The notes under the pieces are model-generated. The model made no database searches. It saw only the letters and a list, made by a program, of their open reading frames with translations, and was not told the DNA's origin. This document shows positions 34,001-42,176 of a stretch of 64,000 nucleotides of DNA, piece after piece. Location: positions 1 through 64,000 of the forward strand of contig JACKJE010000007.1 in NCBI GenBank assembly GCA_020638135.1. Direction: 5' to 3'. Positions within the stretch are counted from its first letter, which is position 1. Every line of letters starts with the position of its first letter. The stretch is from Methylobacteriaceae bacterium. Its GTDB lineage: Bacteria; Pseudomonadota; Alphaproteobacteria; Rhizobiales; Beijerinckiaceae. The position numbers and the translations under genes were made by a program.

Positions 34001-34798
34001 GGGTATATGGCCCGCGCCGCCGAGCAGTTGGGCGAAGCTGTGAGCGTAGGCGCAGGCCTGCGCGAGCTTGGCGAGGGGTCGATCGGATCCTGAGAACGCA
34101 GGCAGGTGATCTGCAAGGTCGGTTGCGAGTTCAAAGTGCTCGCCGGAGACTTCCGCTGCAATCCGGGTGAAGACGGACCGGGAATCGATTTGCGCCTGCC
34201 GGCGTTCGATTTCGACGAGCTGGCTTTCTTCGAGCGTAAAATTGATCCGCGATGGCGCGCTGTTTGAGATTTCGGCGATGAGAAGGTGAGCGCAGCAGGC
34301 TTGGTCGTCGAATAGCAGGGCGAAGTCGGCATTTGCCGGATTGCCGGTATAGGCGAGATGGTCGCTATCCGTCTGTGGGCGCACGAGGCCGAACGCCTCG
34401 CAGAGGTCTTCCGTGCGCGCCTTCGGCGTTAGATCGAAACCGAGTGGCGTGCACGGAGCATAGAGCGCGCGCAGGGCGAGGCCCGCGGGCTGGCTGGCGA
34501 GATAGTCGCGTAGGATCGAGTACCCTGTGAGGAAGGCGCCTTGCGCAGTGTGTTCCAGGCATGAACGCAAGACCTCTTGGGTCTCTGGGTCCACGGCGCC
34601 GAGGTCGGCGACCAGCCGCGCGAGGTCGTGCGCGGGGAGAAGATCGAGCCATGGCTCGAGCTGCGGGCTCTCGGGAGCGATCATGCCGCGCTCGATGAGG
34701 CAGCGTAGCATTCCGCGCTTCATGGCGGTCTCGTAGATCCGCCCGATGTCCGAAGCCAGAACGAGGGAGCCGTGGGCCGGCGGAGGCGCAAAGTTCAT
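31022..34798 (-). CDS. Large SF2-like helicase/NTPase of an unrecognised three-gene system
   Basis: The ATG at 34798 overlaps the preceding stop (ATGA), giving 1258 residues; the open frame beyond it is antisense shadow. About 430 residues of unknown fold come first. Then Walker A (ALEGNPGIGKTTAVRNFL, near 433) with LFLYFSPRVGINNEV as motif Ia, a DE box in IIAMVDELAGDG near 646, and the C-terminal lobe with VFLMTSSGSRGLSFP near 874 and LSQLVYRGRGR near 905. These are the order and spacing of motifs I, Ia, II, V and VI of SF2 helicases. The last 300 residues are unassigned. The neighbours and the CRISPR locus suggest genome defence, but this is inference. Confidence 0.75.
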   Translation of the reverse strand: MNFAPPPAHGSLVLASDIGRIYETAMKRGMLRCLIERGMIAPESPQLEPWLDLLPAHDLARLVADLGAVDPETQEVLRSCLEHTAQGAFLTGYSILRDYLASQPAGLALRALYAPCTPLGFDLTPKARTEDLCEAFGLVRPQTDSDHLAYTGNPANADFALLFDDQACCAHLLIAEISNSAPSRINFTLEESQLVEIERRQAQIDSRSVFTRIAAEVSGEHFELATDLADHLPAFSGSDRPLAKLAQACAYAHSFAQLLGGAGHIPRGLTVRALSVTSTGIDSLAARYDAAGEVEHGDARGALMNAMRHAYIRAANGKAADVGAVFAQIASRLPPALSAAVTPLTITPGQPFSFTAREELQDFFNPARKLDDHEIASFLKPDPAVTAFFGAPPATAVTPHIAPARTLRDLHAAAIVSGLKVAKPGHLTALALEGNPGIGKTTAVRNFLRSRDDGFLFLYFSPRVGINNEVYAELAGSKDAPSGVMTLTSTSELISTASSFARKHPERFGISFTDRAVRIDGAPGLADLKRKGSMIFTHLDDIDDIDAITRKRDRKQTVSGTEDQIVRPRSPGVLSTICHATRIALEHDPTINQVAITAAIQTMRQTADGQNSTNALQRIFDRPAQHPSGRRERQEFAKRFPLIIAMVDELAGDGAGAPFVHALASWMRTQFLDPFDGQSPYTCILIPADASLATDRILDQYLRSEDKAPDKVLIAPSHGAEAFALTANTIQLAGLETPCLNVMTNSFPAARLTITTTLAFRIVDLVDPRTSEPLPARSAIAKQTQEADQANAVAEIFAAAADGAAQTIYFAQDRMLLADMKKALVTDDRAAEAGFSESTVQILDSSVALRDRNALMVPERRDQVRVFLMTSSGSRGLSFPKCTAIIASMPRFKPEAALMELSQLVYRGRGRMRDGVSFDQDGHRKLTFLVSDAITQKPGEPIPADQWLRHATDFLTLAVMLRSTLLTRITGDSGLANKIAFVPVGAIGIEEQADTMTDTIGVFFKEIEIAISRSTGEDNGVLVACRDGVRQLLTASELIGAVPKGREKLSFTHEDYRRRLANAALHVPLRGLHLSHDPANPLLPPTTTVAGPIVYECWPDAAVSEAYRIDGGNAATLSRLKGQLWSISKREGLNKNLRNASATLHDYLNREKDEGSFRFKKTLDSRDLTLTIPLGYDRIVNADGRPGTVELRSPDAWRDALIRALATGNMPMPAVPLYRSFPFAAAIAKTDPLRTSTAFDDRYFFASSELNLLNLVLR

Positions 34799-37700
34799 GG
34801 GACTGCTGCGGGCCGTTCGAGGATATTGGCGATCGCGGCCAAATAAGCGGTCAGGCTGAATGTCGCCTTTTTGGTCCGGCTGATCTTTAGCGGGACATCG
34901 CCGAAAGTCAGCGTCTTGAGCGGCGTCGCCCAGTCGAATGGATCGAGGACCGGCAAGAGGGTGTTGGTTTTTTGACCGATGTTCGGCGCTTCGTTCTCGA
35001 AGAAGTGCATAGCGCGCAGGATTCCGACGATGGCCGCATGGACATCGGCGTGTGTGCCCTGGCCGATGCCCAGCGCGTTCTGACGCGCATATTCGGCGGT
35101 GATCGGCTGGCTGTCGGCGTCCGAGGTATCGTAGAAGTACGTGCAGACGCCGGAGTGGATGCGCCGTCGCTCCCCGCCGACGATCGACATGGTAGCGAGA
35201 GAATAGATCGGCAGCAGCGCACGGGCGGCGCTGGAGCGCAGGGCGGCGGCCAGTGGCGCATGCGCTTCGAAATTGGTGATCTCGAATGCGCTTTCGGAGC
35301 GCTTGTCGCGCGTGCGGAAGCGGACGATCGGAAAGATGTCCCGGCGCAGGGGATAGAAACAGACGCTCGGGTGCCTCGCGGCCGCGACCGCATGAAAAGC
35401 TGCTGATGAATGCGGTGTGTGGCGTTCCGCTGCGCGGGCGCGCCGGCGGCCGCCATAGTCGTGCGAAAGGAGCAGGATGTGCTGGAAGCCTTTGGCCTCC
35501 AGCTTTCCGATCGCGTCGAAGAGCGCGTCGGACGCGCCCTTGAGGTCGCCATCGCCGATCAGGTGGGTTGTGCAATTGGACAGCCGGAGTTCTCGGACGT
35601 CAGGCTCATTTATTTCGCGGGTTTCATAGACCCGCATGAGAAGGAGCGAAGTATCGTCGTCTGCCGGGCGGGTTGTGTAGGCAATGAGTGCGACATTCGG
35701 TGAAGCGGCGCTGAGCGAATAGGAGAGCGGCAGGATCGTTAGGGCGCTTCCGAGCGACTGCGAGTGCCGCCATTCCGCAGTTCCGGAGATGCCGGGACTG
35801 CTTGTTTCCTGCAGGTTGAGCCCTTGGAGCTTGATTGGCGCAATGTGCCCAAGGGCTCGCTCAAGGGCTTGGGAAAATGCATAGGCGATATCGGCAGCAT
35901 TCGATTTGGCGACCGCTTGGCTGCGCAGCAGGAGCGCGTTGAGGGGGAGGGCGCTGCGCGCCTGCAGGGATCTGAGGATTTCCGCCAACGCGACTTCTAG
36001 CAGCAACGCTGTTGCGGCGAGCTGGACCGGAAAGCGGCGCCCGGTGTCGGATTTCGGCTTTGCGTCAATGTCGTCTGCGGAGAAAAGGCCGTCCAGATAG
36101 AGGATGTCGATGCCGCCGCCGGCGGCGAACGGGGTGAAGGTTTCTGGCTGAAACGGCCCGTGGCCCTCGGGCCTGGACTCGCAGATCGTGAGCCGGATAG
36201 GGACCAGCGGTTCGTCGAACTTCCGCTTGAGGGTCGTTGCAATGGGCTCGGCCGATTTGGACAGGGTCCATTCGCTGAGCCGGTACCGCACCTGGAAAGA
36301 CAGGAAGACGCCGGGATGAACGATGTTTCCGCTGCTGGTGAGAATGTGGTCGAGCCATGTTGCGTCGTCGCGACGCCCGGGGTCGCTGCGGAGGAAGTCA
36401 GTTTCCTGAACGAAGGCCGTATTTTTAAGAATGGATTTTAGGACCGAAACGGTGACCGGCAATTCCTTCGATTTGCGGCCTTCTGGCAGCAGATGAGGTC
36501 GCTTGCGGATCGTGCCAACCAGGTCGTCCGACATCTTTTCGACGACCGGAACGAGGGACCGGAGTTCAGCGAGTAGATCTTTGATCGCCCGATAGGGATC
36601 GGCGGCGATTTGCGCGGCGATTTCGGCTGCTTCGCTTGGTAGGTTTTGCGGTGGGCCTGACCGCAGGGTCAGGATCAGCGCGACGAGGACTTCGAGACAG
36701 CGTCCGCGCTGGTATTGCTTGTCCGGGTCGCTGAGCGAATCCTTGTTCGGGTCGAGGATCGCGGCAAGTTTTTCGACGCGGGCTTGAAAAGCTGTGAGGG
36801 CGTTGAAGGCGAGCGTCTGCCAGCCATTCACTCTCAGCCGATATGAAATCGCGCGGTCAGCCGAGAGGCCGCCGTCGAAGCGCTGCTCGTAGAGCTGGGC
36901 TTCTGGCTCGAACCAGATGGGCAGATTGCCGTAGAAGGACGCTGACGACAGCGAAACAGAGAGGTCTCCGACGGAATTGGCTCCGTAGAGCGAGGACGGG
37001 TCCAGCTTGGTCGGTTGCTGCGGATCGAGCGCCAGCGCGACGCGCGCCGCCGCGATCCGCATCGCGTAGGTCTGGAAGGGCGTCAATTCCTTGGGGTTTG
37101 CCTTGTCGAGTTGGGCAATGTCCCCAAGGATCTGCATGGCGACGTGCAGGCGCGCTCTGGATAGCGCCACGTCTTCGAGGAAGACGAGGAAGCGGCCGAG
37201 CTGGCCTGATGTGTCCAAGCGCGCGCGGCTGGAGACGCCGATGATGTCATCTGCCGTCCGATTGCGATCTTGGGCGGCGGCGCCTTCAAGCGCCTGTATG
37301 ATCCGCGACTTCCAGTCGGTCGCCGTAACCCGCTCGATGGCCAGCAGAGTTTTCCCGATGGCCGACGAGGCATTGTCGCCAAAGGTCGCCGGGACGATGG
37401 AGGCAATTTCAGGCGTCCGTTCAAGGAAATGCTTTCCCTTGGTCGAGCCGGCGAAGAACGAGAGCGCGGCGTCGACGGCTGGCCTAGCGCTGTCGCTGGC
37501 CAGCGCCGCGTCGATCTGGGGGCGCAGGATGTTGCGGATACGTTCGACTGCGGTCGCAGCCGCGTTCCTGTCGTTCCCGATCCCGGCCCCGACCTTTCTG
37601 ACGACGATCTTGGAGAAGGCTTCCAGGTCGGTTTCGAGGAAGTCGATCGGCTTTTCGCCGAGGCCGACGCATAGGGCGCGGAGCGTCGGGATCGGGTCGA

Positions 37701-37851
37701 TGACGATGCGATCGCCTTGAACCTGGATGAGGGGCGCGTTGAGCGGCCCCGTCAGGTGATCCGCAAGTCGGTCGGCGATCGCCGTGAGGTTGATCATCGG
37801 CGAGCACGGAACGAGCGCAGCTCGCGCGCCGAAGGCCGCAGCAGTCGTCAT
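34795..37851 (-). CDS. Large first gene of the helicase operon, unknown
   Basis: 1018 residues from ATG 37851 (GAGG nine bases upstream); a GTG at 37866 would add five residues. No signal peptide or membrane helix. I see no catalytic motif. It has long helical stretches and a mixed C-terminal domain (GFQHILLLSHDYGGRRRARAAERHTPH, SVCFYPLRRDIFPIVRFRTRDKR, SLATMSIVGGERRRIHSGVCTYFYDTSDAD, HADVHAAIVGILRAMHFFE). The Ser/His/Asp-rich C-terminal part could be a nuclease or a PIWI-like fold, but I cannot show it. The stop overlaps the helicase start (ATGA). It is the operon's first gene and faces the csf2 fragment across 38 bp. Confidence 0.7.
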   Translation of the reverse strand: MTTAAAFGARAALVPCSPMINLTAIADRLADHLTGPLNAPLIQVQGDRIVIDPIPTLRALCVGLGEKPIDFLETDLEAFSKIVVRKVGAGIGNDRNAAATAVERIRNILRPQIDAALASDSARPAVDAALSFFAGSTKGKHFLERTPEIASIVPATFGDNASSAIGKTLLAIERVTATDWKSRIIQALEGAAAQDRNRTADDIIGVSSRARLDTSGQLGRFLVFLEDVALSRARLHVAMQILGDIAQLDKANPKELTPFQTYAMRIAAARVALALDPQQPTKLDPSSLYGANSVGDLSVSLSSASFYGNLPIWFEPEAQLYEQRFDGGLSADRAISYRLRVNGWQTLAFNALTAFQARVEKLAAILDPNKDSLSDPDKQYQRGRCLEVLVALILTLRSGPPQNLPSEAAEIAAQIAADPYRAIKDLLAELRSLVPVVEKMSDDLVGTIRKRPHLLPEGRKSKELPVTVSVLKSILKNTAFVQETDFLRSDPGRRDDATWLDHILTSSGNIVHPGVFLSFQVRYRLSEWTLSKSAEPIATTLKRKFDEPLVPIRLTICESRPEGHGPFQPETFTPFAAGGGIDILYLDGLFSADDIDAKPKSDTGRRFPVQLAATALLLEVALAEILRSLQARSALPLNALLLRSQAVAKSNAADIAYAFSQALERALGHIAPIKLQGLNLQETSSPGISGTAEWRHSQSLGSALTILPLSYSLSAASPNVALIAYTTRPADDDTSLLLMRVYETREINEPDVRELRLSNCTTHLIGDGDLKGASDALFDAIGKLEAKGFQHILLLSHDYGGRRRARAAERHTPHSSAAFHAVAAARHPSVCFYPLRRDIFPIVRFRTRDKRSESAFEITNFEAHAPLAAALRSSAARALLPIYSLATMSIVGGERRRIHSGVCTYFYDTSDADSQPITAEYARQNALGIGQGTHADVHAAIVGILRAMHFFENEAPNIGQKTNTLLPVLDPFDWATPLKTLTFGDVPLKISRTKKATFSLTAYLAAIANILERPAAVP

Positions 37852-37859
37852 TATTCCGT
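37851..37859. promoter_or_regulatory. Recurrent ACGGAATAA motif, site 7
   Basis: Exact match on the minus strand, ending in the start codon of the 1018-aa protein gene (ACGGAATAATG). Confidence 0.4.
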
Positions 37860-37889
37860 TCCTCACCGCCAGAGCGATGGATTTAGATT

Positions 37890-38504
37890 GTGCTAGTGCT
37901 CGGCAAGCTTACGGCCATCGGAATATCGAATCAAGAGGAATACGCCTCCTACGTCGAAGACCGCGCCGAAGTCCGCGAGCAGAAGAGCAAGGTGACGGCC
38001 TTCGCCGCCAAGCTCGCCGCCGCCCGGAAAGCCGGCGACGCCGAGGCGCGCGCCAACCTGCAGGCCGAGCAGGACGTCGAACAGAAGAAGCTCGACGAGA
38101 TGAATGCCGAAAGCGGAGCACAGATCATGCGCCCGATCGAACGGCTCGGCATTTCGCCCGGCGCACAGTTCCTGCAGACCATGACGCTGGATTCGCCGAC
38201 CGATGCCGAACTCGGCCTGCTGCTCGACGCGCTGAAGCGCTTCGCCTCGTCCTGCCGCCTCGGTGGCCTCGAAAGCATCGGCTTCGGCCAGATCAAGGCC
38301 AGCTGGGTGATCGAAGAAATCGATCCTACCAACCTCCAGAAGGAGAGGATCGGCACGGTCCAAATCTCGGATTGCGAATTCGACGCTGATCTGTCCCATC
38401 CGACGCTGAGGCGCGCGATCGATGCGTGGAGCGCCTACGTCAGCGCGCCGGAAAAGATCGCTCTGACGCCCGCCGCTCTCGAACAGGTCATCGCAGCGCG
38501 CTGA
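37890..38504 (+). pseudogene. csf2: C-terminal fragment of Csf2 (type IV Cas7)
   Basis: A GTG-initiated frame of 204 residues. Its last half carries the Cas7/RAMP glycine-rich loop LGGLESIGFGQI (near 124-134) after FLQTMTLDSPTDAELGLLLDALKRFASS, as at the end of Csf2 backbone proteins. Csf2 is normally about 330-350 residues, so roughly the first 40% is missing. An in-frame stop lies 4 bp upstream (37884-37886), and the divergent operon begins 38 bp away, so the missing part is not nearby. A long charged helix (EVREQKSKVTAFAAKLAAARKAGDAEARANL) precedes the core. The protein may be expressed but could not form a normal backbone. Confidence 0.65.
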
Positions 38505-38570
38505 TCCTTTCGCCTCCGACAAAGGCCGGCGCGATGCGCCGGCCGCCCTGCCCATCACGGACCGCCGCAC

Positions 38571-40778
38571 ATGTCTTTGCAAATCACTCTTGAGACCTGG
38601 CGCTCGAAATCGCCCGCCGAACTCGCAACTCTCATGTTCCAGCCCGGCGGCGCCGTTTCGCAGCATCTTGCCAGCTACGCCTTCAACGGCGTGCAAGCGC
38701 GCTATGCCGAAGCCGTCATAGCGACCCTGCAGCGGGCGGAGACGCCGCAAGCAACGATCACCTTCGCGGAAGCTGGCACTGGCGTTGGCAAGACGCTTGG
38801 CTATCTCGTGCCCACGCTGGTCTACAGCGCGCTCACGCGTCAGCGCATTCTGGTTTCGACCTATACGCTCGAACTGCAACGCCAGATTTTTCGCGATGAC
38901 GGTCCGCTGGCGCTCAGGATCGTCGAGCAGCTGACCGGCAAAAAGCCGGTCATTGCGCCACGCCGCGCGCGCTCCAATTTCGCCAGCCCGTCGCGCTGCC
39001 GCCGCCTCGCCGCAGTCGAAACGCCTGCCCGCGCCGTCGCGCTCGCCAACCTGGCAGCCTTCGCTGATCAGGCGCTCGCCAGCACAAACACTACCGAAGA
39101 TCCGTGGTCGCGGATTGAAGCCGGGCTCATCGACGCCTGGCGCGAAGACAATCAGGAGCTCGCCGAACAGATCGCCGATCTCGACACCAGCGCTTACGCG
39201 CTCGATTCCGCTTCGCCACCGGACGAGCAGGCGCTCTGGGCCGCATCCATCGGCCTTGCCGACGATGCCAACTGCCTGATCGCCACCCATGCCTCGACCA
39301 TCATAGACATGAAGCTCTGGGGCGCGTTGCACGGCGCCAAGGAGCAGCCGTTCGCAATCGCAATTCTCGACGAAGCCGACCAGATCGAACAGGCCGCACA
39401 TTCGGCCTTGGGCGTCGAACGCTCCGTCCCCGGCATGATGTTCCGCCTGCGCGCGCTGCAAAGCGCGCTTGCCGCGGCCCCGCTCGCTGCCGATCTCCGG
39501 CAGCAGATCTCGGGCCCGATCATCGACGCGCTCTCCAAAGCCGAGCCGCTTGCGGAGGAAGCCCGCGCGCTCGTCCCTGCCCGCGGTCCACAGAATGTCG
39601 CAGTCCAGACGTCTGCCCCGTGGCTGGAAACCCTGCGGTCTGTAGCAGACGCCATGGACGCCGTCATCCGCGTCGGCAAGGCGATTGAGGATCCAGGTTT
39701 CCGCGATGAATTGCACGCGCTGACACGCACGCACGCCGACATCCTGACATTCCTCGAATGTCTCGATGAACCGGTCGACAACGCCGGCCGCCGCGCCGGC
39801 CGCGCCAGCCTGTCGTTCTCGCCGGTGTCGCAGGCGCCCTCGATGGTCGTCCACGCGATCGCCGGCGGCCGCATCATGTCGCGCCTCTGGAACGACAAAG
39901 CCGAACTCTGCCGTTCCGTCTTCGTCACCTCCGCAACGCTCGCCTTCCCCGGCAAGCCGGCGGCGACCGCGTTCTCCTACATCGCCAAGGCGCTCGGCGT
40001 GCGCGACGAGGCACGGATCAACCAGGATCTGAACGTCCAGCTGGAGCCGGCCAATTTCGGCCATCCGACGTTTGTGCTGGCACATCCCAGCGCCCCCTCG
40101 CCCAATCGCGAGGATGACCAGAAGGAGTTGCGCGGCGAGCAGTGGCTCATCTATGCGGCCGACGCAATCGTCGCCGCCGCTGCAAAATCGCGCGGCCGCA
40201 CGCTGGTCCTGACCACCTCGCATGCCGACGCCACCCATATCGCAGCGCGGATCGGCGATCGCCTCAACGACCGGCTGTTCGTGCGCGGTCCGCGGGACTC
40301 GCTGAAGCGGACGCTGAACGACGCCAGCGCACACGACAATGGTGTGGTGATCGCCGCCGGCGCATGGCAAGGGCTGAACAAGCCGGGCTTCTTCAAGACC
40401 GGCGTCATCGCCCGCCTGCCGTTCACGCCGCGGCCGTCAGTCCCAATCGAAGGCGCTTCCGAAGCTCCGCCGACATTCTCGATGTGGAACATGGTCAGGC
40501 TTCTGCGACAGGGCATCGGCCGCTTCATCCGCTCTGCGTCGGATGCGCCTGACATCTGGATCGTCGATCCGCGCATCGGCCTACCAGCCTCCAAGCGCAA
40601 CGTGCTCGTCGGCGACCAATTCCTGACGCCGCATCCGCAGTCGCAAAAAGTCTACCTGACGGCCGCAATCCCGACGCGCTTCATACGCGCGCTGAATGCG
40701 GCCGAGCTGTTTGCGCCTCTTTCGAAACCGAAATCCGCGCCGTCCCCGAAGCGCGGCAAGAAGAAAGCCGCCGCATGA
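38571..40778 (+). CDS. csf4: DinG-like helicase Csf4 of a type IV-A CRISPR system
   Basis: 735 residues. Helicase motifs in order: FAEAGTGVGKTLGYL (I, near residue 70), ILVSTYTLELQRQIF (Ia), CLIATHAS, IAILDEADQIEQAA (II, DEAD, near 266), VFVTSATLAF (III), LVLTTSHADA (IV), VVIAAGAWQGLNKPG (V) and VRLLRQGIGRFIRSASDAPDIWIVDPRI (VI, near 646). This is the XPD/DinG pattern. The iron-sulfur cysteine set is not evident: only one Cys lies between motifs Ia and II near the expected place. In type IV-A systems DinG acts with the crRNA complex to block plasmid and gene expression. It is coupled to csf3 by ATGA. Confidence 0.85.
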   Translation: MSLQITLETWRSKSPAELATLMFQPGGAVSQHLASYAFNGVQARYAEAVIATLQRAETPQATITFAEAGTGVGKTLGYLVPTLVYSALTRQRILVSTYTLELQRQIFRDDGPLALRIVEQLTGKKPVIAPRRARSNFASPSRCRRLAAVETPARAVALANLAAFADQALASTNTTEDPWSRIEAGLIDAWREDNQELAEQIADLDTSAYALDSASPPDEQALWAASIGLADDANCLIATHASTIIDMKLWGALHGAKEQPFAIAILDEADQIEQAAHSALGVERSVPGMMFRLRALQSALAAAPLAADLRQQISGPIIDALSKAEPLAEEARALVPARGPQNVAVQTSAPWLETLRSVADAMDAVIRVGKAIEDPGFRDELHALTRTHADILTFLECLDEPVDNAGRRAGRASLSFSPVSQAPSMVVHAIAGGRIMSRLWNDKAELCRSVFVTSATLAFPGKPAATAFSYIAKALGVRDEARINQDLNVQLEPANFGHPTFVLAHPSAPSPNREDDQKELRGEQWLIYAADAIVAAAAKSRGRTLVLTTSHADATHIAARIGDRLNDRLFVRGPRDSLKRTLNDASAHDNGVVIAAGAWQGLNKPGFFKTGVIARLPFTPRPSVPIEGASEAPPTFSMWNMVRLLRQGIGRFIRSASDAPDIWIVDPRIGLPASKRNVLVGDQFLTPHPQSQKVYLTAAIPTRFIRALNAAELFAPLSKPKSAPSPKRGKKKAAA

Positions 40779-41491
40779 AGCCCTTCGTCCTCATCGCCGC
40801 TCTCAGAACGCCGATCGCGCTGCAGCGCCCGCTGCACCTCGACGGATTGCTGCTCGCAGCCGCCTTCAAGCTCGATCCGAGCAAGATGGCGTCGCTCGAC
40901 GGGCTCATCGCGTCATTCGATGGGATCCCCAAGGCGTCCGCCGGCTTCCTCATCTACGAGGGCCACGGCGCGCCAGTTCAACCCATCACGCGCGTGCGCG
41001 CCGTGCGGATGAACTCCTCGCTCGTCGCAATGCTGCATGCTGATCCAAAGAAGCCAGCGACAGCCAACCAGATCGACGCGATGTCGCCGTATCGCGCACG
41101 CCTCACGCCGCATCGACCGATTGCAGCTATCCGCGAGGTCGCCTGGCAGGCGACCGGCGACGCCGACGCCGTTCTCCAATTGGCGCGCTCGATCGACAAT
41201 CTCGGGGCCATGCATGGCCAGGGGTTTGGCGAAGTCCTCAGCTGGCGAACGGAATCATGCTCAGCAGATCCCGCTGAAAGTGGATGGCGCAAGGGCGAAC
41301 GCCTCCTGCGCCGCCTGCCGATCGAGCGTACGACGAAAATGTTCGCCACGCGCCCGCAAAATGTCCTCGAGGACATCGCAGCGCCGGCCCCGCCCTACTG
41401 GATGAAGGACGTCGTCATCCCGGTACTGGAACCGACGCTCGCTTCGCTCATCATGCAGGAACACGCTGCGCGTGAGATTCTTGCCTTTTGA
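40775..41491 (+). CDS. csf3: Csf3 (type IV Cas5-like subunit)
   Basis: 238 residues. The opening FVLIAALRTPIALQRPLHLDGLLLAAAF matches the RAMP beta-strand and LHLDGLL phrase of Csf3. The glycine-rich loop LGAMHGQGFGEVLSW (near residue 142-156) is the Cas5/Cas7 RAMP hallmark. In type IV complexes this subunit caps the 5' end of the crRNA. It overlaps csf4 by ATGA, and the CRISPR array begins 48 bp after its stop. That is a shorter leader than normal. Confidence 0.75.
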   Translation: MKPFVLIAALRTPIALQRPLHLDGLLLAAAFKLDPSKMASLDGLIASFDGIPKASAGFLIYEGHGAPVQPITRVRAVRMNSSLVAMLHADPKKPATANQIDAMSPYRARLTPHRPIAAIREVAWQATGDADAVLQLARSIDNLGAMHGQGFGEVLSWRTESCSADPAESGWRKGERLLRRLPIERTTKMFATRPQNVLEDIAAPAPPYWMKDVVIPVLEPTLASLIMQEHAAREILAF

Positions 41492-41539
41492 CCTCACCCA
41501 GAAATCTCTCTTCGGCACATCAATGCATTAATACCAAGA

Positions 41540-42114
41540 GTTCGCCCCGCGAACGCGGGGATCGTCCCAGGACTTCGTCACGAAATTCCAGAATGCTGGC
41601 GTCCGCCCCGCACTCGCGGGGATCGTCCTGTTACGTCGACCCGATCGATACCGACCGGAGTAGTCTGCCCTGCAACTGCAGGGATCATCCAGCCTCCGGA
41701 GCTTTGTCCCGCTCGATGTATTAGTCGCCCCGTAAGCACGGGGATCGTCCTCTGCTAGATACGTCTCAACGTCATGTTATTTGGTCCGCCCCGTGAAAGC
41801 GGGGATTGCCCGCCGATGCCATTGACGCTGACCAGAACAGGCATGTCGGCCCCGTACACGGGGATCAACCAATCGCCTGGTTCAAGCGCCTCGAAAGCCG
41901 TGCATCCGCCCCGTGCACGCGGGGATCGTCCTCACAGGATGCAAGACGCCGCCGTCTCGACGTGTCTGCCCCGTAAACGCGGGGATCAACCCCATGATTG
42001 AAAGTCCCTCTCAGTTTTGGCCAGGAGTTCGCCCCGTACGCACGGGGATCAACCGTACGTCCACAACGAAAACCTGGATCGGGATTCATCGCTCCGCTAC
42101 TGCGGAGATCGCAT
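41540..42114 (+). CRISPR. CRISPR array, ten divergent 26-28-bp repeats, spacers 32-35 bp
   Basis: Repeats start at 41540, 41601, 41663, 41723, 41784, 41845, 41904, 41964, 42027 and 42087; spacers are 33, 34, 32, 33, 33, 33, 32, 35 and 32 bp. Consensus is five bases (GTYCG), a six-base stem arm CCCCGY, a four-base loop, the arm RCGGGG, then ATCRWCC. This is the I-E/IV-A-like repeat class. No two repeats are identical. Stem changes are compensated (CCCTGC/GCAGGG in repeat 3, CCCCGT/ACGGGG in 4, 6 and 9, CTCCGC/GCGGAG in 10) while loops differ each time. Repeat 6 is 2 bp shorter in its loop. A further decayed unit may lie near 42147-42174. No cas1/cas2/cas6 is present. Confidence 0.88.
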
Positions 42115-42176
42115 ACGATCGAAAGATCGAGCAGGTGCAAAAATCGGATGACCCGCTTCTTGCGGAATCACACAAC

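Noticed and set aside
34799..35575. N-terminal extension of the 1258-aa helicase to 1517 residues
   Set aside because: The added 259 residues are Arg/Pro/His-rich and antisense-like, and they lie inside the 1018-aa gene in another frame of the same strand. The ATGA overlap at 34795-34798 marks the real start.
37893..40370. 825-residue minus-strand open frame
   Set aside because: Antisense shadow of csf2 and csf4; its composition is typical of a GC-rich opposite frame and it has no motif.
42147..42174. Eleventh CRISPR repeat
   Set aside because: Only a CCGC/GCGG stem remains and flanks do not match; it may be a decayed unit, but the evidence is too weak to count.
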